A stretch of 64,000 nt of DNA from Nymphalis io (taxonomy: Eukaryota > Arthropoda > Insecta > Lepidoptera > Nymphalidae), in assembly GCF_905147045.1 (NCBI RefSeq), contig NC_065897.1, forward strand, positions 6,153,001 to 6,217,000, written 5' to 3'. Below, one piece after another: positions 47,220-60,522 of this stretch. The stretch's first letter is position 1. Every line of letters begins with the position of its first letter. A program made the position numbers and the translations under genes. The notes beneath the pieces were generated by a model. That model ran no database searches. It was not told the DNA's origin and saw only the letters and a program-made list of their open reading frames with translations.

Positions 47220-48730
47220 ATGTGTAAATTATTTTATATTATTTAACTAAAAAAACTTTTTTAAATTGTGTATTTCATAAAAACTTAAATAAAAAAATAT
47301 AAATGAATTTCATTGGTCATAACAGGAGTACGGCATGCAATAAATGAAATTAAGTAATTATCACTTAAAACTATGAGAAAATGTAGAACTTAAGTTTCGT
47401 AACGAAGAAAGTTACGTTCTATGTCTTGAAGATTCAAATACATAGGGTTATATGGAGCACTCCTTTATACATAGTGCTGAATGCGAGACCGTTCCAACTT
47501 TTACATTGCTACCTCAGCGTTAAATCAAGCTGGAAACATAAAAATATTTACGATTCAAAAAACCGTTAGTTCCTTGTTATTTAATATAATAATATACCAA
47601 ATATATGTGTATATTTATATATGATTTAATATAGTTATAAGAAAAGCAACCTTGACTTTATGCAAATGTATTTATACTCGTATTGATTTCGCTACTACTT
47701 TATATACATGCAATTTAATATTCGACATTTAGAATGTTGTATTTTTATGACATTTTAAATGATGATAATAAATAAATTGTACTAAATTCAACTCTAGTAA
47801 AATCTATCTTTAATTATTAAATAAAAATATATCATACTTCAGAGCTATCGAAGTACAAACATGCTATTTTTGTAGATGTTGAAGTCTACACAGCGGACTG
47901 TTTTGTTTCTAAAATTTACCTATAAATAATTTTATAAAATTTTACAAATTATACTATACTAGTAACTGAGATTATAAAACAAATGATGTTTTGATGAAAA
48001 TTTTAAATAAATAATAAGCGTAGATATTACCCTATCATAATTTCCAGGCGATATTAACGTTTCATGCAAAATGATGTAGCAGGCGATAATTTAGCGAAAC
48101 TATGCATCGTCTAACAACGACGAGGAAACGCGTATTATTGACAATCAATACGTGCAGCCATAATACAAGTACGCGATTGAAGCGGCACAACCTGTTATAT
48201 CCTTATTGATATTGATACTTCACGAGTAAAGTTTTAATGTTACGTAACTAAAAAAAGTTTTTAATATTTACTTCTTGCCTTACGAATTAAATAGCTTTTG
48301 GTTGTATTTTTATCGAACTTGCGTAACTATGTCGTGCTACTAGTAATAAAGAATCAGCAACGGTTAATGTGCAAATTTTCTTGATTAGCAATAATATACA
48401 TATTAATTATTAAATTAATATTAAGTATAATTAATTATCAATGCTACGAACTATATAACATACAATGATAGAGAACATTATTTGATTTCATTATTTTATC
48501 AATTTATGAAATCGCTTTGTTTTACAACCATTATAATAATTTTATTGGTCTAAAATATTGCTATTGTGTTTCAATTATAAATAATGATTATGTGTGCTTA
48601 TTCAAAATATTCATGACACATTATAAGCGTAGAATATATTATTAGAACAATGTTTAACAACGTTCTAATACATATTATAAATAACTGATTCAGGAATTCA
48701 ATTAACAGCGCGGTAATATTTACAAAACAA
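47220..48730. other. AT-rich spacer, nothing recognised
   Basis: No repeat or coding-like segment seen. Confidence 0.45.
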
Positions 48731-48752
48731 TATGGAAACAACTGGCGGCAGT

Positions 48753-48761
48753 ATAAAAGCT
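48753..48761 (+). promoter_or_regulatory. Possible TATA box
   Basis: TATAAAAGC with a GC-richer upstream flank ('actggcggcag'). No gene with convincing exons follows, so this is only a candidate. A GC-richer block at 49020-49265 ending in a donor-like TCGTC|GTAAGC could be a first exon. Confidence 0.2.
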
Positions 48762-49740
48762 CAAACTAGAGTCAAACATTGTTAAGCTTTAATAAAACTC
48801 CATGAATAGTTATACATAGACTGGAAATGCAACTATCTGCTCTGAGGACATCTAAGCATACCGCTGCAGATATAGGCTTGCGAGACACAAAGTATTTACC
48901 ACTCGACTAGTTCAAAAACAAATAAAAGTGACTGTATCACATACAATGCGCGTTTGCAAGAACAGTTATTTGTATCATCGTTAAGAAAAAGCAATGTATT
49001 GAGAGTGGATAACTGTATTCGCCGGTAGTAGTTGATAGGTGAATCTCGTTTGGTGTGGGTGTGAGGCGACGGTCCTTTGATTCCGGCGAGATTAAACGTG
49101 CGGCAGACGGTGGCGCCTCTATCGATTGTTGTTGTAATTACAACGCTATCCTCGCCCAGTCGCAAATGAAATTGTTCGGGACACAGCCTGCTATGGATGC
49201 TTGTGTGTTATTGCAGTTGTCAAGCGAAAACGTTGCTTATTTGAACCGTATGTCGTCGTAAGCGTACGTTTGTATGTTTAGTTGTATGGTAGTGGTCTAT
49301 AATATAATTAATAGGTTGGTCGGAGCTTTGTATCCTATACCGTGCGAAATAGTTAGTGCCAGCTATATCTATGGCTTAATATGTTATTATGTTCAATTAT
49401 ATAATACTGCAAAAAGAACTTAACTTATTAGTCAAACACATACTACCTATTATTTAAATGATTTCTTAAAAATAATATTATTCAAGGTGTAAGGTTTTTT
49501 ATTGAAGTAACCACTTATCATTTATATGTACATATCTCATATAGATTATCTTCTTATTTGTATAATAAAAGAGATAAAATTATAAACTTGCAAAAACTAA
49601 ATACACGTAAACTTTATACTAGGATCAGTCACGTCTGCGCAGTGAGCATTAAGCGGCCACAAATCCACATTCGAATCCAAAAAACGAATGAGAACCGAGA
49701 GAGCAATCCAATAAAGCATTCGTAGCCCTAAACGTAGATA

Positions 49741-49759
49741 CGTCTACGTGACGTAGACG
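49741..49759. promoter_or_regulatory. Perfect palindrome with CRE-like core
   Basis: CGTCTACGTGACGTAGACG: two 9-base arms around a central G, containing TGACGT. It lies about 120 bases before a CCAAT and GC-box pair. Confidence 0.5.
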
Positions 49760-49854
49760 CCTACTGATCACGCATGCGTACAGCACTCGTACAGAACAAA
49801 CGGACAGTGCCAATTTCAATCGTAGAAAAAAATAACCAATTCGAATTGGAGAAG

Positions 49855-49985
49855 GCTTCGCGGCGACCAATGGGAGCGCTTACAGTCGTCATGCCGACTG
49901 TGTGGGCGGAGCGAATGATATCTAGCATTGGAATGTGCGTTGTATTTGTTTTGCTGAATGCGAAGGCTTTATTGCTCGGTGTTTG
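49855..49985 (+). promoter_or_regulatory. CpG-rich promoter-like block
   Basis: 'gcgaccaatgggagc' (CCAAT box at 49865) and 'gtgggcggagcg' (GGGCGG at 49904) lie about 40 bases apart in a CpG-rich island within AT-rich DNA. No coding exon was identified downstream; a first exon with a long intron running out of the window would fit. Confidence 0.35.
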
Positions 49986-50094
49986 AGCTTCTTTCTCCTT
50001 GAGGGAGATAGAGGCGGAAACTTCGATACGGTTTTGAGAAGAGTCATTCACATTATGTACTCAACTCCTTCGCAGCCTATATCTGCCAAATAGT

Positions 50095-50126
50095 ACTGTA
50101 GTACCTACAAATATTGGTACTACAGT
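50095..50126. repeat. Hairpin: 11-bp arms, 10-base loop
   Basis: ACTGTAGTACC (50095-50105) is followed by its exact reverse complement GGTACTACAGT (50116-50126). The sequence shows no terminator-like T run. Confidence 0.7.
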
Positions 50127-50429
50127 TTAATATTAAATTGACTTTGAAATATTCTTCATAAATACAATTATCGAATAAATATCAGACTTTATGAATAATC
50201 CAATGAATATAAAAATATTTTTAGGTCGAACGCGAGATCTGACGCAAATAAGCTCTTAAGAACATTAATACTGTCTTTCCATTTATATATAACAGTGAGT
50301 ATTGATTTTTCGATAGAGAAAAAACGAAGGCAACGATCTATGCAGATCTGGAGTGCTCTCGGCACATCAGATGGCACCGGCGGGGCAGCCTCCGCAGACA
50401 ATCGAACGGTGGGGGGCACCCCCCACTGG

Positions 50430-52535
50430 AGGTTGGGAATGGCATAGACTAGAGCCAGCTACACAGATGTATGAGTACAAATAGGTTTCATTTCGTTAAA
50501 AGCTCGTTGTAATATATTTCATACAAAATAAATGAACGATGTGTTGAATGAAATTTTTACAATAGATTATGATTTATTAATTCGTTTTCTTATATTGTCA
50601 AAATAAACATTAAATTACATTTGATTTTATTTTTTAGCTATTTTCTTCAGCTTTATATAAATTTCAATGCGAACACTATTGAAAGGTTATTTAAAAATAT
50701 TTTTAAAATGTATTCAAAATGACAAACAAAGATAAATTACACTGAGAAAAAATAAGAACTTATAAGTGATATGCTTTCATCATGATTTATATTATATTAT
50801 GAAAGTAAACTGAAATCAATTTTTGAGACTATTTATTTTTTTATGAACCGGATACGCGTAGTATACTATATTCTGTTACATACGGGTTACCGTAGCAACT
50901 TCTTTTATTATTGTGATTTAAAAATCTAAAAATAAATTTTTAATCCTTTATATTTAAAGCATATGCATAAGCATACTCATGATCGAATTTGTAATTAATA
51001 TAATATCTTCTAACGAACAGTTCTTTCCCTTACATGCTTGGTTCACTAATTTAATGATATTTATAAATAATTTATTTAATTATAATTTATATATTTTTAA
51101 TTACATTATTTATTTTATATTTATCTAGTACACTGCTACAAAAAAGTGTAAAATCATATCTGTAGCATTATCTTTGGTAATATCGACCCGTCGGCGGCGA
51201 CTTCCCATTCTCGAAGTAAAACACGGCGGGAAGGAAACCGCGGGATAAACCCCACCGACCCCCCCACCTCGCCCGATCTTTACGTTTCAGGAATAAATAT
51301 TTCAGAGCGTGTGCTTCGGAAGTTAAAGCTATGTATCGCCCGAGCTGTAACAATCCGAGAATGAGAGACGTTGTACTTTTATGTAACTTGCCGTCGCTGA
51401 AGGCGCTTGCGGTGTTTATCTACGATGAACGTATATACTCGTACAACATGAGTTTTATACGATATTCATATATTCGAGTGATTTTTAACTAAAATATATT
51501 TATATGACATTTATAAATGAAAATTTTTGTTTTGTTATACGAAATGGTACTTTAGAGATATTTTAGAGATACGCTTTGTAAAATATTAGTTTCAATCCAA
51601 TTGTTGCTATTTTTCGGAAATCGGATTACTTCAGAAAATTTTAGATATTTTCACTTTTAAGCCGTTATCACAAAATATTCTAATTCAGTCAAACACTATA
51701 CAGCAGCTTTAAGAGTAAAATTTAAATTTTATATATTTTATTTGGTATAATGTTTATTTTATTTGGACTAAGTTTATGATTACGACGAATTATTATAGTA
51801 AGTAAAGTTTTGTTTCTTTATTTGTTTTGTTTATTGTATTCATACAAAAAGTACTAAATTGACATGTAACTCACTTGACAATAGCTTATATACACGTAAT
51901 ATATATATCTAGAGATCGGGATTTTTCTGGCGAAAGATAGCAAAACTAGATTGGGTGGTTTCTTTCATAGCGTCTTATAGCTTTTTTGGCAAATTTGTAT
52001 CCTCAATACTTTCTAACAGAAATTAACAGAAATGCAAAATTTTACAATTTACATATATATTACAATAGTATATAATAAAAATTAATAATGTAAATTTAAA
52101 TCAAATCCTATGTAATGATCATGATTATATTAATATATTAAAAATCAATAAAAAAACAAAAATAAATAAATAAATACTATATTAAAAATATATATAATTG
52201 CATATTTACTAAAAATTAAGTTTGTATATTGCAAGTGTATTTGCTTATTTTTGGTGTCGTTATTTATTTTTATATTTTTTAGTTTTATTTGTACCCTATA
52301 TTCCCTAATCAACTAAGGCATTATAACCGTCTTCCTTTGCATAATTTATGCAAATAAAATAACTAATTAATACTACTTGTAACGAGTAAGGTTAATGGTC
52401 TCATTACAGATTTTACTATATTCGTATTTAAGAAATATTTCAAAATCTTAAAATAAATTAATTAAAAATCGGATGCATCTTGGTCTTCTTTTTTGGGTAA
52501 AAATTTCTTACTGTCTGCCTTATCTGTGTGATTAC
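50430..52535. other. AT-rich spacer with a GC-rich island at 51180-51360
   Basis: The island ('gacccgtcggcggcgacttcccattctcg ... ccccaccgacccccccacctcgcccg') has no convincing open frame. It may be a CpG-rich regulatory block or an untranslated exon. The rest is featureless. Confidence 0.35.
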
Positions 52536-52539
52536 TGAG

Positions 52540-52815
52540 GGAAGGGCTAACTATGTACAAGCTCGAACCCACCCACTCATCAGATATTCTACTGCAAAAC
52601 TGCAGTAGTTGATATTGTTGTGTTCCAGTTTGAATGGCGAGTGTACCAGTGTTATTACAGGCACAAGGGACATAACATCTTAGTTCCCAAGGTTGGTGGC
52701 GCATTGGCGATGCAAGCGATGGTTAACATTTTTTTCGATGCCAATGTCTATGGGCGGTGGTGACCACTTACCATTAGGTGGCCCATTTGCTCGTCCGCCT
52801 AGCTATTTAATATTT
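52540..52815 (+). repeat. SINE-3 copy
   Basis: From 'aagctcgaacccacccactcatcagatattctac' to 'gaccacttaccattaggtggcccatttgctcgtccgcctagctattt'; the first about 20 bases of the family are missing. Confidence 0.88.
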
Positions 52816-52819
52816 AAAA

Positions 52820-54045
52820 AGAAGAATTTTAATATTTAAAGTTATTTGAAGTACTATTCACTGTTTTTATTTATTGAATCAAAAATAATTAAAAAATAAA
52901 ATTAAGTAACGTGAATGGAATAAAAAAGGTAAATTGAAGACTACATTGATTGCGTACTACGAGTGGATTTACATGCAAAATGCATAATATAATGTTGGTG
53001 TATTTTGAGTTTTGATGTTAGCGTTTCCATGTTCAATAAATATTGATGCCGATCACACTCAGATATGATCTGCAAGGTGTAACAAATTTGTCATGCGATA
53101 CTCAACTCGATCGTAAAATGTTGAAAACAAACTTACGTTAGTGATAAATCATAATCACTAAAAACATATTTACGTCACAATTAAATTTATTTATTTATTT
53201 TTTCAGAAAGAACTCCAGCAAAAGTACATAGAAAAAATATATATATACAAGTTAAAAAAAAAGTTAAAATGTACCTCCAATTATGAGACGGAGAAACAAC
53301 ATGCAACCGAACAGTGTTGATATTCACAACATAAGAATTAATTAAAAAAACGAGATTAAACTAAGTAGACTAAACAAACTGAAACAAAAATTAAAAAAAA
53401 AATAAAAGTAAATAAACAAATTAAAACAAACAAGAAAACATGTAGCAATAATCAGGTATTATAGAAGGCATATTCATATAAAACATTTATTTTTAAAAGA
53501 ATTAAAAGTGTCGAATTTCTAGGTGATATAATGAAAGCGTTGTTTTGATTCTGTGATAATTGCTTTGTTTTAATACTTTTTATTATTACATGTTTAATTC
53601 AAATTATCCCGATTAAACCTTGGGCCACAGCTAGTTATAAAATATATGACCATCAAATATATATGGCATTATATTGAGGTACATCATTAGAATATCTTAA
53701 ACCTTTTTCTATACCTATTTAATGAGATACGTATATTACATACTATTGACAATAGTATATAATAAATGAGTCCATTCCACAACAATAATACATTTATATT
53801 AAAATGAAATAGTTGATCACCGTTCCTTTGTTGTGTATTTAGTTTTTTCTTTGGAGAGCCTATTTCATGATAAATTATACAGTGGTAGGTTGTTATTATG
53901 TCGCTATATATAACGCACCAAAAACATTTATAATTAAAAAATATTTTTTTTTATTATATCGAATATAATTTGAGAAACGGAATTAGAAAAAAATCTATCA
54001 TACCATCGACAGCCACGAATAGTACCAGATCAAATAAATTACGAC
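52820..54045. other. AT-rich spacer, nothing recognised
   Basis: No coding-like segment. A short phrase near 53610 ('cccgattaaaccttgggccacagctagt') resembles repeat ends of Lepidoptera. Confidence 0.4.
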
Positions 54046-54046
54046 A

Positions 54047-57000
54047 TTTTTTTTTTTTTTTTTTTTTTATATCGCCGGGAGGGCAAATGACTCTACTCCA
54101 CCTGATGGTAAGTGGTAGTAGAGTCCAAACGCGACGACGGCCAGTACAGACGGGAAAAACGTTCTGCACTAGCCGCCTTCGCCTTGCCGGCCCGCAAGAT
54201 GCCTCTTCACGCCTCGTTTGAAGGAACCCGGGTTGTAAGAGGAGGGGAATACGTGAGCTGGTAAGGAATTCCATTTTTTGGAAGTCCGACAAAGAAAGGA
54301 GTTGCCAAATTTCTTTGTTCGCGATGGAATTGATGTCACAGTTAGGCGGTGACATCGAGAACCAGCCCGCGTGGACTTAAGAAGGAAGGGGGAAGCAGGA
54401 ATTAGAGAGAATAATTCCTCAGAGCACTCGCCGTGATACAGTCGATAGAAAGCGCTCAGTGCTGCTATCTCACGACGCAATTGTAAAGGTTCAAGGGTGT
54501 TTGTGACCTTTACGTCGCCAATAATGCGTACGGCACGTCGCTGCAACCGGTCCAAGGCCTCAAGTAGGTACTTAGCGGAGCCATCCCAAAGGTGCGAGCA
54601 ATATTCCACGCAAGACCGTACCTGTGTTTTGTACAGCAGGCACAGTTGTTGTGGCGTGAAAAAGCGCCGCACCTTGTTCAGAACTCCGAGTTTCCGTGAA
54701 GCTGTTTTTATAACAGCCTCGATGTAATCCCTTGGACTAAGGTCGCAGCGAACGTCAATCCCCAGCATGGCGATTTTGCTTTGCATCACCAGCGGAGTAC
54801 CACAGAGGGAGGGAAGAGGGGAAAATGTTGACTTTTTCGCCGTGAGAGCGCATACCTGTGTTTTCTTGGCATTAAACTCAACAAGATTATCAGAGCCCCA
54901 TTTGGCGATGAGATCTAACGTCCTATCGAGTTCAATGACAAGATTCTCCCGCCTCTCCTCAGTTTCCGCCCGCCCCGTCCACTGCGCGTCCGTGGTATCC
55001 ACCATGCACTGTACTATCATCTGCATAGCAATGTATGTTCCCAAGGGAGAGCATATCATTGATATGCAAAAGAAAGAGTGTGGGAGATAGCACAGATCCC
55101 TGGGGGACCCCAGCATTCACTACATAGAATTGTGAAGCGCAACCATCTACTAAAACACGAAGGCTACGCTTGTGTAGGAAGCTGGCAATCCAGGTGCATA
55201 GCTGAGCAGGCAGACCATATGCCGGTAGCTTGGAGAGAAGACTTCTGTGCCAGACCCTGTCGAAAGCCTTGGAGATATCGAGGCTGACAGCCAACGATTC
55301 TCCATGCTTGTCGATAGCTTCACCCCAGAGGTGTGTTACGTACGCTAGAAGATCACCTGTGGACCGTTTTGGTCGAAAACCGTACTGACGATCATTAATT
55401 AGACAGTGATCTTCTAGGTAATGGATCAGTTGGTTGTTTAAAATCCGTTCCATCACCTTACAAAGTACTGAGGTGATAGCTATTGGCCGATAATTTGCCG
55501 GGTCAGACCGATCCCCTTTTTTGGGAACCGCTTGCACATTAGCTCTTCTCCAAGCCTCCGGCACACTTCCCGAAGAGAGAGAAAGTTGGAACAGGCGCGT
55601 TAACACAGGAGACAGCTCCGCTGCGCACTTCTTCAGCACTATGGCTGGTATTCCATCGGGACCGCTAGCTTTCCGTACATCAAGTGATTGCAGCTCCGCA
55701 CGCACATCATGTTGCCTGATTTTAATGTCAGGCATCGTATGGCCACATGCAGGTATTGTAGGTGGCAGTGCACTACAATCATCGATGACGGAATTGTCGG
55801 CAAAGAGTTTAGCCAGGAGATCAGCTTGCTCTTGCGGACTGTGAGCTAGCGATCCGTCCGGATTTCTGAGCGGTGGCAGCGAAGGTTGGCAGAAATTGTT
55901 TTGCACAGACTTGGTCAGACGCCAGAAGCTACGGGAGCCCCTAGGATGCGAAACAAGGTCATGACCAATCTGTACAATGCGCTGTGCATCCGCTCTCGTG
56001 TATGCCTTTCTACAGGACTTGGAATTTTTATTATAGTTTGCTTTCAGTGAGTCAATGTTAGATGCCCCGCTAATGCAGCCGTTGATCCACTTGCGATATG
56101 CCGCCTGCTTAGATGATACAGCGTCGGCACATTCACGAGTGAACCAACGGTTACGCGTACTCCTACTGACGAGATCTGAGCTAGGAATGTAGTATTCCAT
56201 TCCCAGCATGATCTCGCCAGCAACAGCAGCAGCACTAGCTGTCGGGTCATTCCCACTGAAGCAACGTTCCTTCCAAGGGACCGACGCATAGTAATCGCGC
56301 ATACCGTCCCAATCCGCCGACTTATAGTGCCAAACGCGACGTTTGCATACCGCTAGTGGCGGCAGCTTGGCCTGTGGCACTCTGGTAGAAATAAGGCTGT
56401 GATCCGAAGAGCCAAGAGGAGCCTGAACCACAACCTGATATTCCACCGGGTGAGAAGTCAGCAGAAGGTCCAGTAGAGAAGGTGCTTGCCCATCAATGTC
56501 TGGGATCCTGGTGGGCTGATCAACCAGTTGGGTCAAGTCATGTGTGAGAGCAAAAGCATGAGCAGTCCTTCCAGCATGGTCAGTTTTGAGGGATTTCAAC
56601 CAGGATTCGTGGTGAGCATTAAAGTCCCCCAAAAACACCAATTCCGCGTTAGGAAATTGCTCTTGCGCAGCATCTGCCACCCGACTAAGATGGTCAAATA
56701 GTCGGCTTGTCTCCAAGTCACCATTGTGGGATCTGTAGAGGCACACGTAGACTCGGCTCTGACGAACCAGGTCCACACGTACCACCAACATGGAGAAGGA
56801 GGGGTCCTCCAAGCAGCGCAGTCGGTGACAGCAAACATCCGTCCTGACGAACAAGCATACTCCGGCTTTCGCTTTGAAGGATTCTTCAAGCGTGTAGCCG
56901 GGATAATTAAGGTAGCTGGTATCGGCAGGACGGAGTATTTGTGTCTCCGTGAGAAACAACATTGCTGGCCGTGCTGTCTCGAGATGGTGGTGGACAGCGT

Positions 57001-57724
57001 TGAGGTTAGTGTGGAGTCCTCGGATGTTAGAGAACTCGACCTCAAACAGCGAGGGTATGGTGGGGGTGAGCACCGCTGTACGACCGTTATTTCTTTTTTT
57101 GTTGCGCCATTTGGGAGAAATTAAATGGAAAAGAGACGTGAAGCGAGCGATGTATTGCCACGATAGGGATGGGCAAAGTGTGGAGGCGTGTTTCCCCAAG
57201 TGGTTGCCAAAAGGAAAAATACACTGACCCGCCGGACGGAAGGGCCCCCGAACCCCCCCGGAAGTGGCCGCCGGGACCCCACCTACCGGTCACCAACCGG
57301 CACGACGGTCCACCCCGAGATTATGCGTGGCCTGGTGGGGCAGCCTCACGAGCTGGTTAGGCACGCTCGGGCCCCTGTACTATGCCACGGGCGGCCAGCG
57401 GAACAGCCGTTTCTTCGGGTCTCCCTGACCGGCAGGTCAATACAGTTTCCCCCGGCATTGGTTCAACAGCCGTCTCCAACCGGACCAACACCCATCGCGG
57501 CAATACTCGCTCGGGCTCTGGCTGTACGCTGGCTGACCTCGAAACGCGGCTGCAAGCCACTTCACGAGTTTTTCACCATGCGTACGGTGGTAACAAGCCA
57601 GGCGGATGTTAGCATCCTACCACCAGGTGAGTAGATGGTCCCTCAGATATCCCTTAGTCGCCTCTTACGACACCCATGGGAAAGAGAGGGGCAGTGAAAT
57701 GTATTCTTTCTCCGTCACTGCACG
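54047..57724 (-). mobile_element. LINE family A, nearly full-length copy
   Basis: Minus-sense CR1/Jockey-group element. The 3' end (54047-54068) is poly(T) on +, then the tail with CACTTACCATCAGGTGG (antisense), ORF2, and a GC-rich 5' region (57200-57724) with many small indels and no intact ORF1. A weak 5-base GACAT is found at both borders (54043-54047 and 57725-57729). It is nearly identical to the copy at 13077-15302 over their shared 2 kb, so both are fairly recent. Confidence 0.88.
54169..57120 (-). pseudogene. ORF2 of LINE A (endonuclease + reverse transcriptase), one frameshift
   Basis: From about 57050 the frame runs through the endonuclease (VEFSNIRGLHTNLNAVHHHL, MLFLTETQILRPAD, LVFLGDFNAHHESWL, LGSSDHSLISTRVP) and then RT (GPDGIPAIVLKKC, SLDISKAFDRVWH, NAGVPQGSVLSPTLF, CYADDSTV). 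An extra G near 54970-54978, compared with the copy at 14.4 kb, shifts the frame right after YADD. The rest (RAETEERRENLVIELDRTLD through FGNSFLCRTSKKWNSLPAHV) continues in another frame to the stop at 54169. Except for that one base, all catalytic motifs I can identify are present. Confidence 0.88.
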
Positions 57725-57729
57725 GACAT

Positions 57730-58405
57730 AAGGTAATATTATATATAATTTATTAAAATAGGAAAGTAGCTTTGTCACTTTATAATAAATTAAATTTACT
57801 GAGATTAATAAAAAAAATGAATAAAAAAAGACGGAGATTAAAATATAAAAAAAAAATTAAACGTGAAATATTACAATTACATTTGTTTTCCACAATATAA
57901 GAAAAATAAAATAAATAGTAAAGGAACTTATTTAATAAAATACGTACTTTTGAAGTTTTCTTTCCTTATTCAGATTGTGTTACATATACGTTGAATTCAT
58001 CTGAATTAAGAACTAAACTTGTCGCGAACTGCCCGGTCCGCAGTGAATGAAATTAAATGAATAACTTCGAATGAATTATTATTGTAGTAAGTACGTAAGT
58101 AAGCAGGTGTTACGTAGTAAGTCAGATTACGTCTTAGTCAATGCCATTTAACCAATTCGTAATGGCAGAGATTTAATTCTATTCTTGTTATTTGTTACAT
58201 GTTTTTACTACGTACGACAATACACATTACGCACAACTGATAAGTAAAATTCATGTAATTCTACGTAATTTTATTTTTGCTTACGAATTTAAAAATATAG
58301 CATTATTAATTTTTTTAAAGTATTCAATTAAATAGACATTATCGTTTCACATCTGAATATAATTAAACAGGTTTTCATTTTAGGAAAACAACAATAAGCA
58401 GTTTT
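57730..58405. other. AT-rich spacer, nothing recognised
   Basis: No repeat or gene-like sequence seen. Confidence 0.45.
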
Positions 58406-58407
58406 CT

Positions 58408-58530
58408 TATGCCACGAAAAGCACGTATAGTCTTTGGTCCTGCGCCTTATCTCTCCCCGGCCGTGTCAGTGAATAGAGAGTGCACCTGTGTTTGTGCACA
58501 CACTTGTGCACTGCCAACCCAGTTGCCTAG
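58408..58530 (+). repeat. SINE-2 fragment
   Basis: 'gccacgaaaagcacgtatagtctttggtcctgcgcc', 'gaatagagagtgcacctgtgtttgtgcacacacttgtgcac' and 'ccagttgcctag' match the family body. A very decayed SINE-3 may follow at 58662-58795. Confidence 0.7.
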
Positions 58531-58799
58531 TATTTTTATAGTTTTTGGAATTAGATAAGTTTTATTTATATTCCTCATACTTTTTATAGAATTTTAATAA
58601 CTGTTTGGTATGAAGTTTATTTTAAGTCATTTTTTGTTTTTAACAATTACTGCCGTGCTCGTTGGTCTGTAGGTGGTTAGTCACCTCCATCTATCGACAT
58701 TAGCCCCATACAAAAGCTTCCTATCACTGTAAACATGTTTTCGGAGATGTAATAATTTCAGAACGGACTCACATTGAAACCGGACACACAGGATACTAC

Positions 58800-60135
58800 T
58801 ATATACTACTAAATATATATTGATTTATCATAATACTCATGAACAATATCAAGTAACAGTCGCAGTATAGGTTTCCAATGTACAATACTGATTTCTAATC
58901 CAATTCTGTTCCTATAGGATTTAGGTCAAAGTGTGACAAAACTAGGTCGCAACTGTTCAAGAGGCCCTACAGTGTTATAAAGTTTACAATCGATAAGTAA
59001 CCAGCACACAAACCTATTGGCAACTACATTGTAAGATGTGAAAACTTTAAAACAGGTGTTAAGAAAATCGACATCTATGTATCTATTCATATATATATAT
59101 ATATATTAAACAGTTTAAGGTGTAAATATTTATTTTAAAATTAATTTTATTGACCAAAATAAATTGATTTGAAATGTATGTATGTATAAAATGTATTTTT
59201 AATACTTGTTATTTTTTCCATTTTTGTAATATAATAATTTTTTGACATCTCTAAATCTCTAATACGTTAATATTTATTTTTACCTTTATGCTTACGATTA
59301 TGTTCGAACCATATGTTATGTTACGTCACAAAAAGGCGTAGTATTACTGTAATATGATAGTTTTAAGTCAATCGTATACGTAGTTTTTTTTCAAAAACAA
59401 ATTAATATAATGATAGTATACTAACTACCTAAGAGACTAATAATTTTTTTTAAACCTATAGAATGATCGACTACTTACATTATGTATGAGATAAAATGCA
59501 TTAATGCAATTATAAATACCATGGGTAACCGTTTACACTTGGAATTGACCTGAATTTGGTGAAGAATGAATTGACGTGCCTTGTAAATAGCGTATCAATA
59601 ACGTACTGTTGAGTATTTCCTCACTCAAGTTTTGCTGAATTGTATTTAATACGCATATGGGGAACACTATAAATTATGCAGTAGCTCCGACGTTACGAGA
59701 TCATTGAGTGTATGAGGCCAATGCGCTGTGCCTCTTAATGCTATATTAGCCTTTCGTCACTAGGGCCCTTCATTAATCATTCAGGTTGCCTTTATTTTAT
59801 AATCGGTGTATAAAATATAAGTAAAGTGACATAGACTCAGCAGGTTATATCCAGTATCATATATTGGAAGTTATACAAATACAAATTAATGTTTACGGTC
59901 AAATGAAAACTACGATTGTGGTTATGGCCAAAGTATTATTTTGTTTGTTAACCCTTAATGTTTAAAAAATATATTATCTCTATAAACTTTTATTATAATA
60001 TTTACATTAAGCTTCGGTATAGATTTAGATTCAATGTCGCATTTCACTTTTTTAATATTTCCGGATCATTGATTGCTATAAGTTTCGATTGTATTCTAAC
60101 AGGATAGTTCTACAGTAGGCTGTAGAGTTTTGACA
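58800..60135. other. AT-rich spacer with an (AT)n run near 59088-59106
   Basis: No gene or further repeat recognised. Confidence 0.45.
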
Positions 60136-60139
60136 CTTA

Positions 60140-60335
60140 AATTAAACTAGTTAATCGTCCCGGCTTCGCACGGGTTTATAAGAAGTAAAATGTATTTTGA
60201 ATAGGATTTGCGTAAAATCCGTCCTTAGTGAGTATCTAAATCGGGGAAGGAGTAAATGTGACAAATTTCAAGTCGATCGAGCGGATACTTTAGGAGATCA
60301 CGTGATAAGTGGTATTTCGCTTATATACATATAGA
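60140..60335 (+). repeat. Dispersed repeat with 'cccggcttcgcacgggt' start
   Basis: 'cgtcccggcttcgcacgggtttata' followed by 'aaatttcaagtcgatcgagcggata' and 'gtgataagtggtatttcgcttatata' is an arrangement I know from very abundant repeats in butterfly genomes (probably Helitron- or LINE-derived). The class is not certain. Confidence 0.6.
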
Positions 60336-60435
60336 AAAAATACTTTGAATTCGTAATTAAGTTTAATATCTAGTAGTAAATATTTTTAATTCTTTTGGTT
60401 CCGATTCTTTGTATCTGCTAAGGACCACAAAAATA

Positions 60436-60522
60436 CTAAGTATTTCTTTTTAGCGGTAGTATAAGTGATGAGTGGGTGGTACCTACCCAGACGGGCTTGT
60501 ACAAAGTCCGACCACCGAGTGT
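60436..60522 (-). repeat. SINE-3 5' fragment
   Basis: 'gcggtagtataagtgatgagtgggtggtacctacccagacgggcttgtacaaagtccgaccacc' equals the family's 5' third, antisense. Confidence 0.8.

Noticed and set aside
49649..50051. Two minus-strand frames (73 and 96 codons)
   Set aside because: They overlap a CpG-rich promoter-like block, have no recognisable domain and lack splice partners.
57188..57634. 148-codon + strand frame
   Set aside because: It lies antisense in the GC-rich 5' region of LINE A; no family or splice evidence.
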